Shown here: positions 22,501-34,107 of the stretch, in pieces
Layout: every line of letters starts with the position of its first letter
Position numbering within the stretch: position 1 is the stretch's first letter
Origin: Cyrtodaria siliqua
Taxonomy: Eukaryota > Mollusca > Bivalvia > Adapedonta > Hiatellidae
DNA: 64,000 bases
Assembly (NCBI GenBank): GCA_037043455.1
Contig: JAWPHD010001292.1
Coordinates: 1 to 64,000 of the forward strand
Reading direction: 5' to 3'
Program-made: the position numbers and the translations under genes
Notes under the pieces: generated by a model
The model's database searches: none
Seen by the model: the letters and a program-made list of their open reading frames with translations, nothing else
Told to the model about the DNA's origin: nothing

Positions 22501-23132
22501 CGCAACGTCGTTAACCCCTCGACAACACAGAAACAAAAGAAATACAGACTATAAGAACGATGCCTGGCTCTAAAGCCGTAATGTTATATTATCTAATATA
22601 TGGCAATTAAAAGTTGTCTGGAATGCAATATCCGGCTGTAGCAAATTACCGATCGGGTGTTCAATGACGAACCATTTATTCATCATTTGGATCTTCAATC
22701 TCTGCAGGGACTTTACTTGTTTACTATGAAGACAATATGTGATATCTGATAGTTTAACGAGACAGCTTAGCTCTGCAAGACCAGCAATAATTAAAAAAGT
22801 TCTTTCAAACATTGTTTAGCCAACAGATTAAGAAGTAAAATTCGAAAGAAAATAGTAGACTGAGCCGCTGACAAAGATCTATACAGACTGTCTGCAAACT
22901 GTTAATATTTCCTGGCATTGTAATTCAAAGAGCCTGCGTGCCATTTTAAGATGAAATCTAAGATTACACTAACGGATTACTTTGATTAAACCTGCATGCA
23001 TTAAGTTTAAGATTACGTTCATGGATGTGATTAAAGCTAATACACAGGTTAACGTATCGCCTCAGTTGAACAATGCATTCCATAAATAGAATATGTAAAA
23101 TGAGTTGTTTTTTACATACAAATCGGAGACCA
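22501..23132. other. Duplicated unique-looking sequence, no gene recognised
   Basis: It matches 55550-56150 nearly base for base ('tggaatgcaatatccggctg', 'cattaagtttaagattacgt'). It ends abruptly at 'aatcggaga', where the DNA transposon begins. Confidence 0.55.
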
Positions 23133-23248
23133 TTTACTATCCAGTAACCCGGATGTACGAGTAAAAATTATCGATCCACCATTATTGACTTTTCATCTTT
23201 TCATGGAAGCGTAATACCATTGGAAAATTTGTATTAAAAGCCTTAATA

Positions 23249-25743
23249 ATGGCTGATTTAAACGACATGACGTTAGAAACGTTTAAGATGTGGTCTTCAC
23301 AAGCACTTAGAGTGTTTTTATCACTACGAAAGAAACAAACACATGGAAATTTTGAAGAAATCGCCGCAAGGTAAGAAAAATATAAAAGTTGCCTTCGGCA
23401 CTGTATCATTTTATGTTCAGCCTCGAGGAATTCACGAAAAAATGCCATTTATGCTAATTAAATGCAAATATCTTTTGTATGTATTGTACCAAAGACGTTC
23501 CTAGAATGCTTATGTAAGATGTATATGCAATCAACGTAAATAAAATACCGTTTTTTGCGATTGCGTAAAAATATCCGTTACCCCACCCACTTTTCTCCCA
23601 TATGTACAGTTTAGGATGTTTTCGCTATTGTAGAATGCAGTTTTGATCTAGTTTAATAGTCATTGATGCTTTTAAATAAAATATTATGTTTATATTATAT
23701 TCTCTTTTATTTTATTTTATGTTTCATGGCATTTTGTGCCTGGGAAGAGAATATCCCCGTTGATTCAAAAGCAGAACACGCAGAACGTCAGATGCTGGCA
23801 GAGTACAAGCAGAAACTTTTGTTGGGTCATGAGATCATTCCGGATCCATTTTCATTGAAAGCTGGATGGAAGGGTAAAAATGCAGCTATGTCTCAATGGC
23901 CTTCAGTTTACATAACAGATATTGCTACTTATCTCAACAGTCAGACCCCAAAAGAGATAGTACATCGGTTAATGAACGAATATAAAGAAGGCAAAGCTTA
24001 TAGATATTTTTCGTGCGAGTGGGTCAAGGAGATCGAGATCGAGTTCCACCCCATCAGGCCAAACAGCCCTGTGTGCATATTAAAGGCACGAGTATCACCT
24101 TCTCAAGCGCTTAACAATAAAGCATATGGTGTGTGGATCATTGTCAAGAAAGACACTGAAACAGTTCTCGGTGGTGAAATTGTGACCGGTTACTGTTCAT
24201 GTACTGCTGGGATGCTTGGTTGTTGCAACCATATAGCGGGTGTTTTATTCAGAATTGAACATGCAGTTAAAACTGGAATTACCAAACCCGCGTGTACAAG
24301 CAAACCTTGTGAATGGAACATTCCATCATTTGTCAAAACCACTATCAAACCGCTAAAAGTATAAGAGGCTATCTGGAGAAAAAGCCATTATACAAACTTG
24401 AAAAATGTTGCCGAAGAAAAACAAAAAAAACAGATAAAGAGCTGCTTTACGCCGCTGACTAAAAAACAAGCGATTGATGTAAAGGACACAAACAAAGTCG
24501 GATCAGATTTGTATAGTTTGCTGCGAGATGATAATCCGGATTCCTGTGTTTCTCTCCTAATGGAAAAAAAGGCGACATAACGTCAAAAAGGTAGAATGCC
24601 CGCAGTCTTTACTACAAGCAGCCGAGAAACTGGACAAAAAATCTGAAATACATGATGCACTGAAAAGCTGAAACACTTCAATCAGCCACAGTAGACCAGG
24701 CACAATGTGATACCTGGAAGGAACATCGCAAAGGGAGGATTACCGCAAGCAACTTTCAGAGAGTGTGTAGCCGTGTCAACACATTAAAAAAAGATGAAAA
24801 TGCAGACCCTAATGCTCTCATCAAAACTGTTATGGGTTACACACAATGTGCTCCAACGAAGGCCATGAAACATGGGATAACACTAGAGCCGCATGCAAAA
24901 AAGGCATATACAAAAATGATGAAGAAACAACATCAGCGATTCAAGTCCAGGGACACAGGTCTTGTCGTTCACAGATCGAAACCGTTCATTGCGGTTAATG
25001 CGGACCTTGAAGTTGAATGTCAGTGCTGTGGTAATGGTCTTTGTGAAATAAAATGCCCAGAAACAGTGAAGGACCAGACACCAAGTTTAGATAATATTCC
25101 ATATATTATTTCAGAAAAAGGTGTTCTCTGCATTAAACAGTCTCATCCCTATTATTACCAGATACAGGGACAGATGGGAGTAATGAACAGTTATCGCGAT
25201 TTATTAATTTTTACTTTTCATGGAAATATTATGGTCAGGGTGTTGTTTGACAATGACTTTTGAGAATCGGCGTTAGAGAAAATAACCTGGTTTTGGGAGG
25301 GATATGTGTTTAAAGAGATAATAAATCCAAAACTGTGCTCAGAAAATGAATGTATAACTGAAAAGGAAGGAACAAATGCATTCAGCAGCACCAGTACACA
25401 TGAGCAGAATGTTGCTGTGCCCGAATCAATGTCAAGTGCAGCAACAGCCACTGGTGCCACAAACAAACGTAAAAAAACAAAAGCGCGCCGTCCATTGCAA
25501 AATTTAGATGGAGATGAACTTACAGGACCGAAGAGTTCTAACAAATGAAGATGTGGTGACTTGCGAAAACCAGTCTACTTATGTGGAGACTGTGGCGAGG
25601 AATGTACTGAAGATCATACTAATTCTATCGATGAATCTGTGAACTGTGATGGATGTGGAATTTGGACGCACTTACATTGTACTGGAATTGCTAAGACCAA
25701 AATCCAATCAGACGAGGAATGGATGTGTATAAAATGCCGTTAA
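23249..25743 (+). pseudogene. SWIM zinc finger - YqaJ exonuclease - PHD finger protein of the transposon
   Basis: This is the accessory gene of the element; the exact role of YqaJ in transposition is unknown to me. Exon 1 (23249-23370) encodes MADLNDMTLETFKMWSSQAL and a basic SAP-like stretch, ending at a donor GTAAGA. Exon 2 probably starts near 23728, after a polypyrimidine tract. It then shows a SWIM motif (CSC..CNH, 24193-24231) and ACTSKPCEW. The YqaJ core has HGITLEPHAKKAY, NADLEVEC, CEIKCP and YYYQIQGQMG. A Ser/Lys-rich linker follows, then a C-terminal PHD finger (25561-25740: CGDC, CDGC, H..C, CIKC). Breaks are in-frame TAA at 24362, in-frame TGA at 25261 and 25546, and a frameshift between 24580 and 24763. 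The apparent frame before 23728 is intron. Confidence 0.8.
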
Positions 25744-26379
25744 ACTGAACAATAAAAATAGATTCCAGAAGACAACGGCTATTCGAGAAAATAAAAAACA
25801 CAACTCTGCTTGCAAAACATATATATATATTTAAAGCTTAAAATAAACAAAAAAATCCATTCATCAAATATGTTGTTAAATTCATTCACACCCTGCAAAC
25901 ACTGTCCATATTAATTATAGTCAGAACAATCTGCATATTTTATCTGGATGCAAATGGAGAGTGGGCCCAGAATGTTAATTCATGTTGGCGTCATATAACC
26001 TTTTTTGTGTTGGTGTGCTGTAAAACCAATATTCAACTCAACATAAATATATCAGATAATTTCCTGTTATGTTGGCTAGGCTTCTCAATCCGAACACTGT
26101 AAGAATCTTGGCAACCATACATAAATTAAGGTAACTAAACATGACAAAACTATTTAAATCTTTACATTTTATATTGTGCAAACTATTTCTCACAAAAGGC
26201 AACAATTTACTAAACGCATTTAGTCAATTTGATAAAAAGAGTCACACTTTGATCTTTCATATTGTTTTCTCAATATATTCTGTAAATGTGATTTATTTAT
26301 AGTAAGGTTTTAACAACTGTCATGTTTTTACCTTGTTTTATATCTCAGCATGTTCAGATTTCAAGTCTGCACTAACCAT
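25744..26379. other. Transposon interior between the two genes, AT-rich
   Basis: 'aataaaaata' lies just after the YqaJ stop (25750), a possible polyadenylation signal. Nothing else is recognised. Confidence 0.4.
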
Positions 26380-27030
26380 CAAGCCACGACGACTTGCTCA
26401 AATCTAAAAGTAAATACTGTCCGGATTTGAGTTGAAACAAAAATATTAAACAAACAAGTCCATCTTGCCAGTCAGTCGTATGTAACACATGATTTCCTCT
26501 TGCCAGTCAAATGAAATCAGGTACAGTGTCAAACAGAGGAAATTATTTGTGAAAATATTTTTATTTTAACTAGAATCTGGACACTCTCCTTATAATCCGA
26601 ACACTGTCCGCATTATATCCAAAACAAATATATTATTTAGGAAATGATTTACTCTTGTCATAAATAAAATAAGGTAAACTGTCCGGATTATAATTGAAAA
26701 AAACAAAACACAAAACAATTTCATCTTGCCAGTCAGTCGTAATAAAATATTAAAGGTACACTGACCAGATTTATATGGCTGAAGCAGAGATATTTAAAAA
26801 AATATTTCCTCAGTCAGGTGAAATGAAATAAGGTACAGTGTCAGACATTATACCTTGTTTTAGTACAGCTGACTGGCGGGAGGAGGTCGTTTGTGAAAAT
26901 ATATTTGTTTCAACTAGAATCCGGACACTACATGTAACTGTATAACCCGGACATTGGACTCTGTCTGCATTATAGCCGAAACAAATATATAAGAAATGAT
27001 TTTCTCTTGCCAGTCAAATAAAGAAAAGGT
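26380..27030. repeat. Degenerate ~350-bp duplication between the converging genes
   Basis: 'aactagaatctggacac' (26569) and 'aactagaatccggacac' (26916), 'ctcttgccagtcaaat' (26502, 27002) and 'aggtacagtgtca' (26519, 26833) recur with indels. 'ccggaca/ctgtccg' words are scattered throughout, including in inverted orientation. Confidence 0.55.
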
Positions 27031-27117
27031 AAACAAACATACTGTCACACTTGACACTAAATTAATTTAGTAAATTTTAAATATATAAAAAAAGGCATTT
27101 TGAGCATGTTAAAAAAC

Positions 27118-27145
27118 TATAGGAATCTATTCCGATAATAATAGA
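27118..27145 (+). repeat. Short fragment matching a SINE 3' segment
   Basis: 'ataggaatctattccgataa' is one base off the phrase near 41978 and resembles the reverse complement near 39725. Too short for more than a note. Confidence 0.3.
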
Positions 27146-28767
27146 ACCGAGGACACTTTCCACTTAGATGTGTTGTGTATCAACAAACGCCATCAATGTG
27201 ATTGAAATGACGTCAAAGCGCTTAGAAAGCCAGCAAGGAATGAAGGAAATAATAAGAATCTCAAATAAGTTTTCATTTCATACGTAATATATAATGTATT
27301 AAAACATTAAATTACAGTTAAAATCACTTGCACGTAAATGTATGGGTTCAACTTCTGAGTTCAGTGGAGTTAAGTTCAGGTCTTGTAAATAGGCTCCTTT
27401 AAGTTACATAAGGCACAATACACTTCAGCAATGTCATCCACATGAGTAATTAAAGAAATTGGAATCTCATTAGCTAATATTCTAAATGTTTTCACACGTC
27501 TGCTGACTTGTTCAATCAGAATTGTATGGTTCGCAATTCTTTTAGTTTTTCTCACCGAAGCACTGGTCATTTGGGACTGTCCTCTTTTGCCTGGTGGTAC
27601 ATAAACAGAAATGTTCTTCGCTGCACACTCTTCAGCTATATTAAAACCTTTATCTGCCATGATCATGCTGTATGGCGGAACTTTGTCCAAATAACCACAA
27701 TCGATTGTTAACGCTTTGTCCGAGATGCGACCAGTGTAGGCGGGGGATATATATGTTATTGAACTGTTTGGAGAGCAAGCAATTAAAAGCTTCACTGTAT
27801 TATGATGCTTGTAGTCACTCCAAGTGGCACTTTGCATATATAAATCCTTCGGTGTTTCTATAAACAGTTCAGTGCAATCAATGATGGAATGTGAATCGGG
27901 TAGTGTTCTGAATCGTTCTGGTTTTGTAGCGATACAAGTTTCTTCATCTGGTGTGAACACTAGATTTCTTAGAACAGAAGTACTGGCTCGAAGCCAAGCA
28001 AAACATATTCGCGAACAAAGTGTTTCAGAAATATCAAATCGTTAAGCAAGATCGTTGTTTAAAATTCCTAATCTTAATTTCATTAACATAAACAAGAACT
28101 CACATTTTGAAGTTATTTTTCAGTCAGGTCCAAAACGACATGGTGTTTTACTAAATTTACGAACGTTCTTTAACACTGATCTGCGTCTGTTAACAAGTGG
28201 TGCAATATATCCATGTAGCTTGTTGAACATTGATTTAGAATTTAATCCGGTGTGAAAATTCACATCTTCATCCGTCGTCAACAAACTTTCTATATATTTT
28301 GATTTAAGTTTCTGAACTTGTGCCTTTAGTTCACTTACTTCCTTTGTCAGCGCAGCAATCCTATTCTGGTACATTTTAAGAGTCTGTACAAGGCCCAATA
28401 CGAGGCACAACATCCACACAAACCATTGCAGACCCTGTTTGTCATGCGTTGTAGTTTCGATTGGAGGGTCTTCTGTTTCATACAGTGGTGGGTCATGTCT
28501 GACATCCTCGACAATGATAGGAAAGTGGAGTTTTTCTTCTGCTTGAAAAACTGAATTCGTTTTACTCGATCTTCATAGCCATCGTACCCAAGCTTCAGCG
28601 TAGGCAGTGGGTTCTGTAGAGTTGGCTCTCCTTCAACAAAATGCTCGCTACAAACTCTGGAGTCCTTTGATGGTGACCATAACTTGTGGCCATTCTTCCT
28701 TCCAATCAGCTGTTTCCATCTCTCTCTCTTTTGAGGATTTTTCTTCACAGTAGGAATTGTGAAAAGC

Positions 28768-31700
28768 CTGGAAAATATTAAATAATAACTATATTTATAA
28801 ATACAGTATTTAAGATAATGGTTCTTATAATAATCAAAGTACCGAAGGTACTGAGAGCATGGTGAACTATGATTTGTTCATCCATGTAATGGAAGGTTTC
28901 TTTACAATCACGCATGACATGGATGGACTGAACATGTGTCAACTTTTCTTAATAATAATACATCATTGCATGTAATAATACATCAGTGCATTGTTTAATG
29001 TATCTGGAAGTAGGCGATTAGAACAAGATAAGTTAAGGTATATACAGGAATAAAGAAGGGAACAAAAGGAATGACTGGTTTATAATGAAAATTAATCTCC
29101 GAAACGCTTCATCATATCTGAACCGTATCTTTACAGGTGTTAAAGTGTATCAAAAAACATCACCTGTCATCACCTGTCAAAGTTTGAGTCAATAGAAATG
29201 AATATAGCGTCAAAAAGGTCAAGACAGCTAATTTTGCCAATTCAATGGGAGGTAATTCATAGACCCTTTGACCAACATAGATGAATTAAAATAGGAAACA
29301 ACCTTGCATTTATATCGACATACTATGCAAGTATGATTAAAATCAAATGAACACGAGTGTAGTCTAAAAGACAGCCATATCCCCCGCTGCACAAAGATTT
29401 ATAATATACACATGGAATGTCACTGTAAAGTGACACATTCTCCCTGAAGTTTCCTTGTTCCAAAAAGTGTGACCTTCAACTAAAAGAACATATGTTTTAC
29501 ACACAACTTGTAGTAGAGACATACAGACTACACATATACAAAACATAACATATACATCTTTATGCTCATTTGATTTTAATCTCATAACTCGTAGTATCCC
29601 TAGTCTCGGGGTACCGTTGTTATTTATTCTCACAACTCGGAATACCACTGGTCTCGGGATGCCGTTGTAGTTCATTCTCACACTCGGAGTACCACTGTTC
29701 TCGGGATACCGTTGTGATTTAATCTCACAACCCGGAGTGAACATGATGTTCATACACAATTATTTCGTTGTTATATTTTTCAACCATGTATGTGAACATG
29801 ATGTAAAGGCCCGGGCCTTTTGGCCTAATAGGTAGCTATGCTACTGAGAATTTCACGATTCATATCCCTAATTGTAATTTTTACGTGGATTTTCGACAAA
29901 TCGATTGATGACAATAATCACCAAAGTCACGGTAAATTCCGTTTACTACATTAGAGCTAAATAAGAAAGTGTTTTGTTTCCTGTCACCCAACCGAATCGC
30001 CGTTTTTACCCCAGACTCATCAACTTTTTACCAGTTCGTTTTTTTGCTGCTTTGTTTTGTTTTTAAATTGGCCTTAACAGAATATAATTCAGTCAGTTTT
30101 GCATGTAATTTGAAAATTTTAATAAAAGGTAACATATTTGTGTTTAGATCTACTCTTGTTTGTGTAATGTATATCTCTCAATTCTACAGTCATACGTTCG
30201 AGTCCCGCTTGTTCCACGTTTACACATTGACGAATGTTTGACAGCTACTTAATAACGCGCGGCAGGACTGTGGTTCTACGAGTTTGTTTCAAAACAGATG
30301 AGGTCTACCTCTACCTCTGCCAAATTGACGCATAGATAAAAGTCTTAAAGGTAGTACATCAGGCTTTTTATAAGGGTCTAGGTGTCAAAATTAAAATTGA
30401 CAAATATTAATATTTTTTTATTCTACATGACCAAAACATAATGAGCAAAGAAATTCATTCTGCACAGTAATACGTGCTATCCTAGGTGACGCACCAGGGT
30501 TAATTTCAGCATATTACGTGCGATTCCACCCTAGCTATATGGTGTTCTGAAATTTTAAACATTAACAAAATGGTTCTAGCTTCACATTTTGATTGATAGT
30601 GTCTTATATCGTGAACTGGAACAATTTTATGATTTAAGATGTTTCTAGAAAAATCCTGATGTACCCCTTTTAATACCATTGGGCATGAATTAAACAAACT
30701 TTTACATAAAAAAATATAATTAGAATAAAACAATTGGGTAACTGCTCAATATGTTCGATCCCGCTCGCTTTATAGTTTTCTGGGACTGCTGCTCTACTGA
30801 GCTACCAATCCTTTACAAATTTTGATGAACTATAAGGGACTTATTCTAAAACCGGAGGGTCCGAATAGACCCGAGGTCCAAAAATAGTCACTCGGGATCA
30901 AATGACGTCATATATACCCAGTCAGATATTGTTGATTTGCATTCGGTCTCGCCGACACGATTGGCACAAGTATTCAGGATTATTTTACTACCGAATCAGT
31001 CATTTTAACTTCATAGCAAGGGAAGTAAAAACTAAAGTAAGCTAAAAATCTTATTCCGGAGAATGGGCAGCAACAACTTTTTACAAAGGATAGTAGCTTA
31101 TGCGATAACCATTACTTAACAAACCTATTAAATATTATATGAAGACTATAAAAGCCATGTATATTTCTTAAATATATAAATCCAAGAAAGATGGGAGATA
31201 TGCGTTTGATGCAAGAGAAATAAATTATAAAATTAACTGGTTACAAATCTCAATACACTATCCTAGGAGAACAATACAGCGTATGAATACATGTTACGTA
31301 AGATCACGTGATGATGATGATTGATCTATTTATAGAACGCACAGCAATAGATGAAATAGCTACATAAACAATATATAACTTAAACAATGTATCGAGGAAA
31401 TTATTTGACATTTCTGAATGACATTACCTTATTTGTATCCGCACTAGAAAAGAAGAAACACCTGTTAAAATATGGGTCTTCATTTTCAGGCAATGCGTCG
31501 ATTCATCATTGAGGCTGTACTAAACCTTGGTGAACAAGTTCACCATGCTAAAAATCACAGAGGATAAGAACCATGATACAATATAATATATATAGAAATA
31601 AACTGAGACTTCTTAAAGCTTCAATTTGTCAGCTAAAGAGGACGTTTTCGTACAAATTAAGCAACATAATAATGTTTACTATACAATCTTACAAAATTGA

Positions 31701-31830
31701 ATTTAAACAAGCAACATTTTTTGGAAAACGATGCGTTTGTATCATAATAAGTATTTTCTTCGATTACCCCACCCACCTTCGTTGCACAATGGAAATGTTT
31801 TCAATCGTGAAAAATAAACAGAAAAATTAC
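28768..31830 (-). other. Long intron of the transposase gene
   Basis: The 3,063-bp interval between donor and acceptor holds a three-unit tandem repeat (29575-29745), two weak tRNA-like phrases near 30180 and 30800, and otherwise AT-rich sequence with no reading frames that I can assign. Confidence 0.55.
29575..29745. repeat. Three-unit tandem repeat of about 50 bp
   Basis: Units centre on 'tctcggggtaccgttgtt', 'tctcgggatgccgttgta' and 'tctcgggataccgttgtg', separated by 'ttattctcacaactcgga' variants. It produces a spurious minus-strand frame. Confidence 0.7.
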
Positions 31831-32065
31831 CTGAAAGGGGGTTCACACTTGCAGTATTTGTCGTTGTGTAGACATCCACACGTATCACAGAGTTGTTTCT
31901 TCCAGTTATTTAACCAGTAAGCGCTATTCGAACAATTTTTCAGAGCACAGGTCACAGGTCAAAGCCATTTTGCATTGTATCTTTTGTTTTTACTCGCAAT
32001 TCAGTAACGGTAACTCTTTCTGGAACTCAGTCTGTGCACATGCGCACTTCGGAACTGTCAATCGG

Positions 32066-32550
32066 TGTATTCCTTTATGCGCATTGTTTATTCTGGGAAG
32101 TAAGAAACCAGGACTAGTCAGGTAGTGTCGATATTTGCCACAATGTGACAGTTTATTCACAAGAGTGTGAATGCTTTTCATCGTTAAAATAGCAGTTATG
32201 TAACATTGCATGAAACAGTGTAATATGATATAACAAATACTAATTTCCGGTAATTAATAACGAAAATGATATGGAATAAAGCACTATAAAAATCGATTAC
32301 TAAATATTATTATTATGCAATATTACGTAATCGAAGTTGTTACACGATTTGTCGTTAATTGGAAATAACTGTTTTGCTATTAAAAACATTAATCGTTTTA
32401 ATATAAACTTAATGGTAAATGTATTTTTAATTAACTATGGCGATTTTCGCCGATTATCGTCTACTTGAGAAGTAGAATTAAGTCAAAACAAGCGCTATGG
32501 CATAGTGCGCATTTATTCGTTAGGGTGGTTGATTGGGGTAGTGGAGGTTT
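32066..32550 (+). repeat. X repeat, copy 1
   Basis: It runs from 'attcctttatgcgcattgtt' to 'gggtagtggaggttt' via 'aaggactagtcag'-type and 'gcaatattacgtaatcgaag' phrases. Other copies are at 33716-34107, 56153-56630 and 61585-61960. It is non-coding. Confidence 0.75.
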
Positions 32551-33474
32551 GTTGGTATTCCTATGGGTACTAACTGTGCGCCACTTGTTGCAGATTTGTT
32601 TTTGTACTGCTATGAAAGAGATTTTATGTTGAGTTTGTCACCTGCTAGCCAGGGTGATGTTATTGATACCTTTAATAATACTTATCGGTATCTTGATGAC
32701 ATACTCAATATTGATAATCCGTTCTTTGCTCATATGGTTACTAACATTTATCCACCAGACCTCATTTTATAGAGATGTGGTCTATAAACTTCGAAAGTTA
32801 AAGGGGTCTGACGGGTTTCCTGACCGCTTTACAAATTTAATCAGGAAGTTCGTCAGAAAAGGATATAACCCTTTGCTTTTACAGCGCATTGCATGTTTAG
32901 TGATTGACCCCTCTACAGTTAGTCATTACGCTTCAACTTTCACTTGTGCGATGACTGGACTACCTCTTGGGACTCTATGATTGTACCTACTGAAACCCCA
33001 AATAAGGGAGATGGGTTCATGAGCTTTCGTCCCTCGATCGGGTTTTCTGGTCGTACCCTAGCTTGGTTTTCTCTTTAGCTGCAACTACTATGGTTGTTCA
33101 GTACGATTCTGGATACATCCTGAGATGTTTATTATTTTGTATGTGTTTCTTTAGTTAGTTTCTCTGGATGCGGACTTTATTGTTAGAGAATACCATTTGA
33201 TGGGATGTAGTTTTGTTTACACTGTCTTGTCTATTTGGGCGCTGAAGACAGGATAATAGCGAGGATTGTGCGCATATAAAATCGATTCAAGCTAACCAGT
33301 AGGCCTTATTGCCTACTGACCGTTCCAAGTCGGTAACCCTGTCTTCACCACCCTTTCTGTTGTTTTTTTGTCTCTTTCATTGTATTATCAAGTCCTTGTT
33401 TGCAGTACAGAGCGGACCTTCGATGACATTGCGTTCGGACGCTGTGGTTTCTATAGGACCCTACATCTCATTTT
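32551..33474 (+). pseudogene. Inserted Penelope-like element, second subfamily, internally deleted
   Basis: It sits between X and Y, which are contiguous at 56630/56631 and 61960/61961, so the 924-bp insert is well bounded. It starts inside RT motif B (VGIPMGTNCAPLVADLF) and reads through YLDDILNIDN. At MVTNIYPPDL it jumps out of frame to YRDVVYKLRKLKGSDGFPDR, the thumb region, and ends AMTGLPLGTL (stop ~32978). A 3' UTR of nearly 500 bp follows ('actgaccgttccaagtcggt', 'tcaccaccctttctgttg'). Both 5' truncation and internal deletion make it inactive. Confidence 0.75.
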
Positions 33475-33740
33475 AGAATGTGCCACTCCGAACTGGCGGT
33501 TGTAAAGAACAGAGCCTGTCTGAATTGATTATGTTACTAATACATGTCAGAGAAATGCGCATGGCATAATGGGACCGCCCCCGCAGAAACCGAGCGAATA
33601 GTATTCGTGTTGTGGTATAAACGCGCGTAAATGGTTATCCAACAGGGGTCTGGTCGGACGTACGATGAACAAACGATTTGCATAAATCTCCAATATCTTC
33701 GCAATTAGATCATTTATGCGCATTGTTTATTCTAGGAAGT
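33475..33740 (+). repeat. Y repeat, copy 1
   Basis: It runs from 'agaatgtgccactccgaact' through 'cgcccccgcagaaaccgagc', 'ggtctggtcggacgtacgat' and 'ctccaatatcttcgcaatta'. Other copies are at 56631-56893 and 61961-62221, with a partial at 39147-39274. Confidence 0.75.
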
Positions 33741-34107
33741 AAGAAACAAGGACTAGTCAGCTAGTGTCGATATATGCCACACTGTGACTGTTTATTCACA
33801 AGAGTGTGAATGCTTTTTATCGTTTAAATAGTAGTCCTGTAACATTGCATGAAACTGTGTAATATGATATAACAAATATTAATTTCCGGTAATTACATAA
33901 CGAAAATGATATGGAATAAAGCACTATAAAAATCGATTACTAAATATTATTATGCAATATTACGTAATCAAAGTTGTTACACGATTTGTCGTTAATTGGA
34001 AATAACTGTTTTGCTATTAAAAACATTAATCGTGTTTATATAATCTTATTGATACATGTATTTTTAATTAGCTATGGCGATTTTCGCCACACTCGTCAGA
34101 CTATTTG
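33716..34107 (+). repeat. X repeat, copy 2
   Basis: It follows Y directly and repeats X up to 'ctatggcgattttcgcc', then diverges. The X-Y-X order suggests X-Y was once a tandem unit of about 740 bp. Confidence 0.7.

Larger units (their letters stand above)
9915..23132. repeat. Segment A of a large direct duplication (partner 47600-56150)
   Basis: Blocks at 9915-10150, 10165-11430, 12310-12400, 13285-14080, 14820-15345, 17490-17930, 19650-21230 and 21230-23132 recur in the same order and orientation. The matching blocks are 47600-47850, 48669-50040, 50240-50345, 50350-51082, 51655-53095, 53145-53585, 53670-54080 and 54130-56150. Blocks in A with no counterpart in B lie at 11456-12300, 12405-13285, 15345-17470 and 17930-19650. 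Similarity is obvious by eye; identity was not computed. Confidence 0.8.
27376..31968 (-). pseudogene. THAP-DDE transposase of the ISL2EU-like element
   Basis: Exon 1 (31968-31831) starts with ATG. It encodes the first half of a THAP zinc finger (CALKNCSNSAYW...) and ends at a clean donor (CAG|GTAAT). The intron spans 31830-28768, with acceptor TTTTCCAG. Exon 2 opens with LFTIPTVKKNPQKRERWKQL and closes the THAP finger with CSEHF (C2CH, with a long insert). It then has a hydrophobic and coiled-coil stretch, a helix-turn-helix-like LRLGILNNDLA...FDISETL segment, and the DDE core at 27960-27376: IIDCTE (Asp 1), MADKGFNI (Asp 2), DIAEVYCAL (Glu). Damage comprises a 7-bp duplication after the start codon, a frameshift near 28535, loss of frame near 28120 and a TAA in the helix-turn-helix region. 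The transposase would bind the element ends and cut them; this copy cannot. Confidence 0.8.
23133..32065. mobile_element. ISL2EU-like DNA transposon, two convergent dead genes
   Basis: The bounds come from segment B. There 'aatcggagaac' (56150) runs straight into 'aattcctttatacgc', whereas here ~8.9 kb separates 'aatcggagacc' (23131) from 'attcctttatgcgc' (32066). Inside lie a SWIM-YqaJ-PHD gene (+) and a THAP-DDE transposase gene (-), pointing at each other. A THAP transposase paired with a YqaJ-type exonuclease gene is, from recalled literature, a feature of the ISL2EU superfamily. Only a short inverted match, CGAGTAAAAA near both ends (23157 and ~31991), hints at terminal repeats. The exact ends and the target duplication are unresolved. 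Confidence 0.65.

Noticed and set aside
29364..29759. 131-codon minus-strand frame with internal repeats
   Set aside because: It is created by the three-unit tandem repeat in the transposase intron.
30740..30815. tRNA-like sequence on the minus strand ('tagctcagtagagca', 'gggatcgaac')
   Set aside because: The D-arm is good, but the T-stem and acceptor stem do not pair; probably chance or a worn SINE head.
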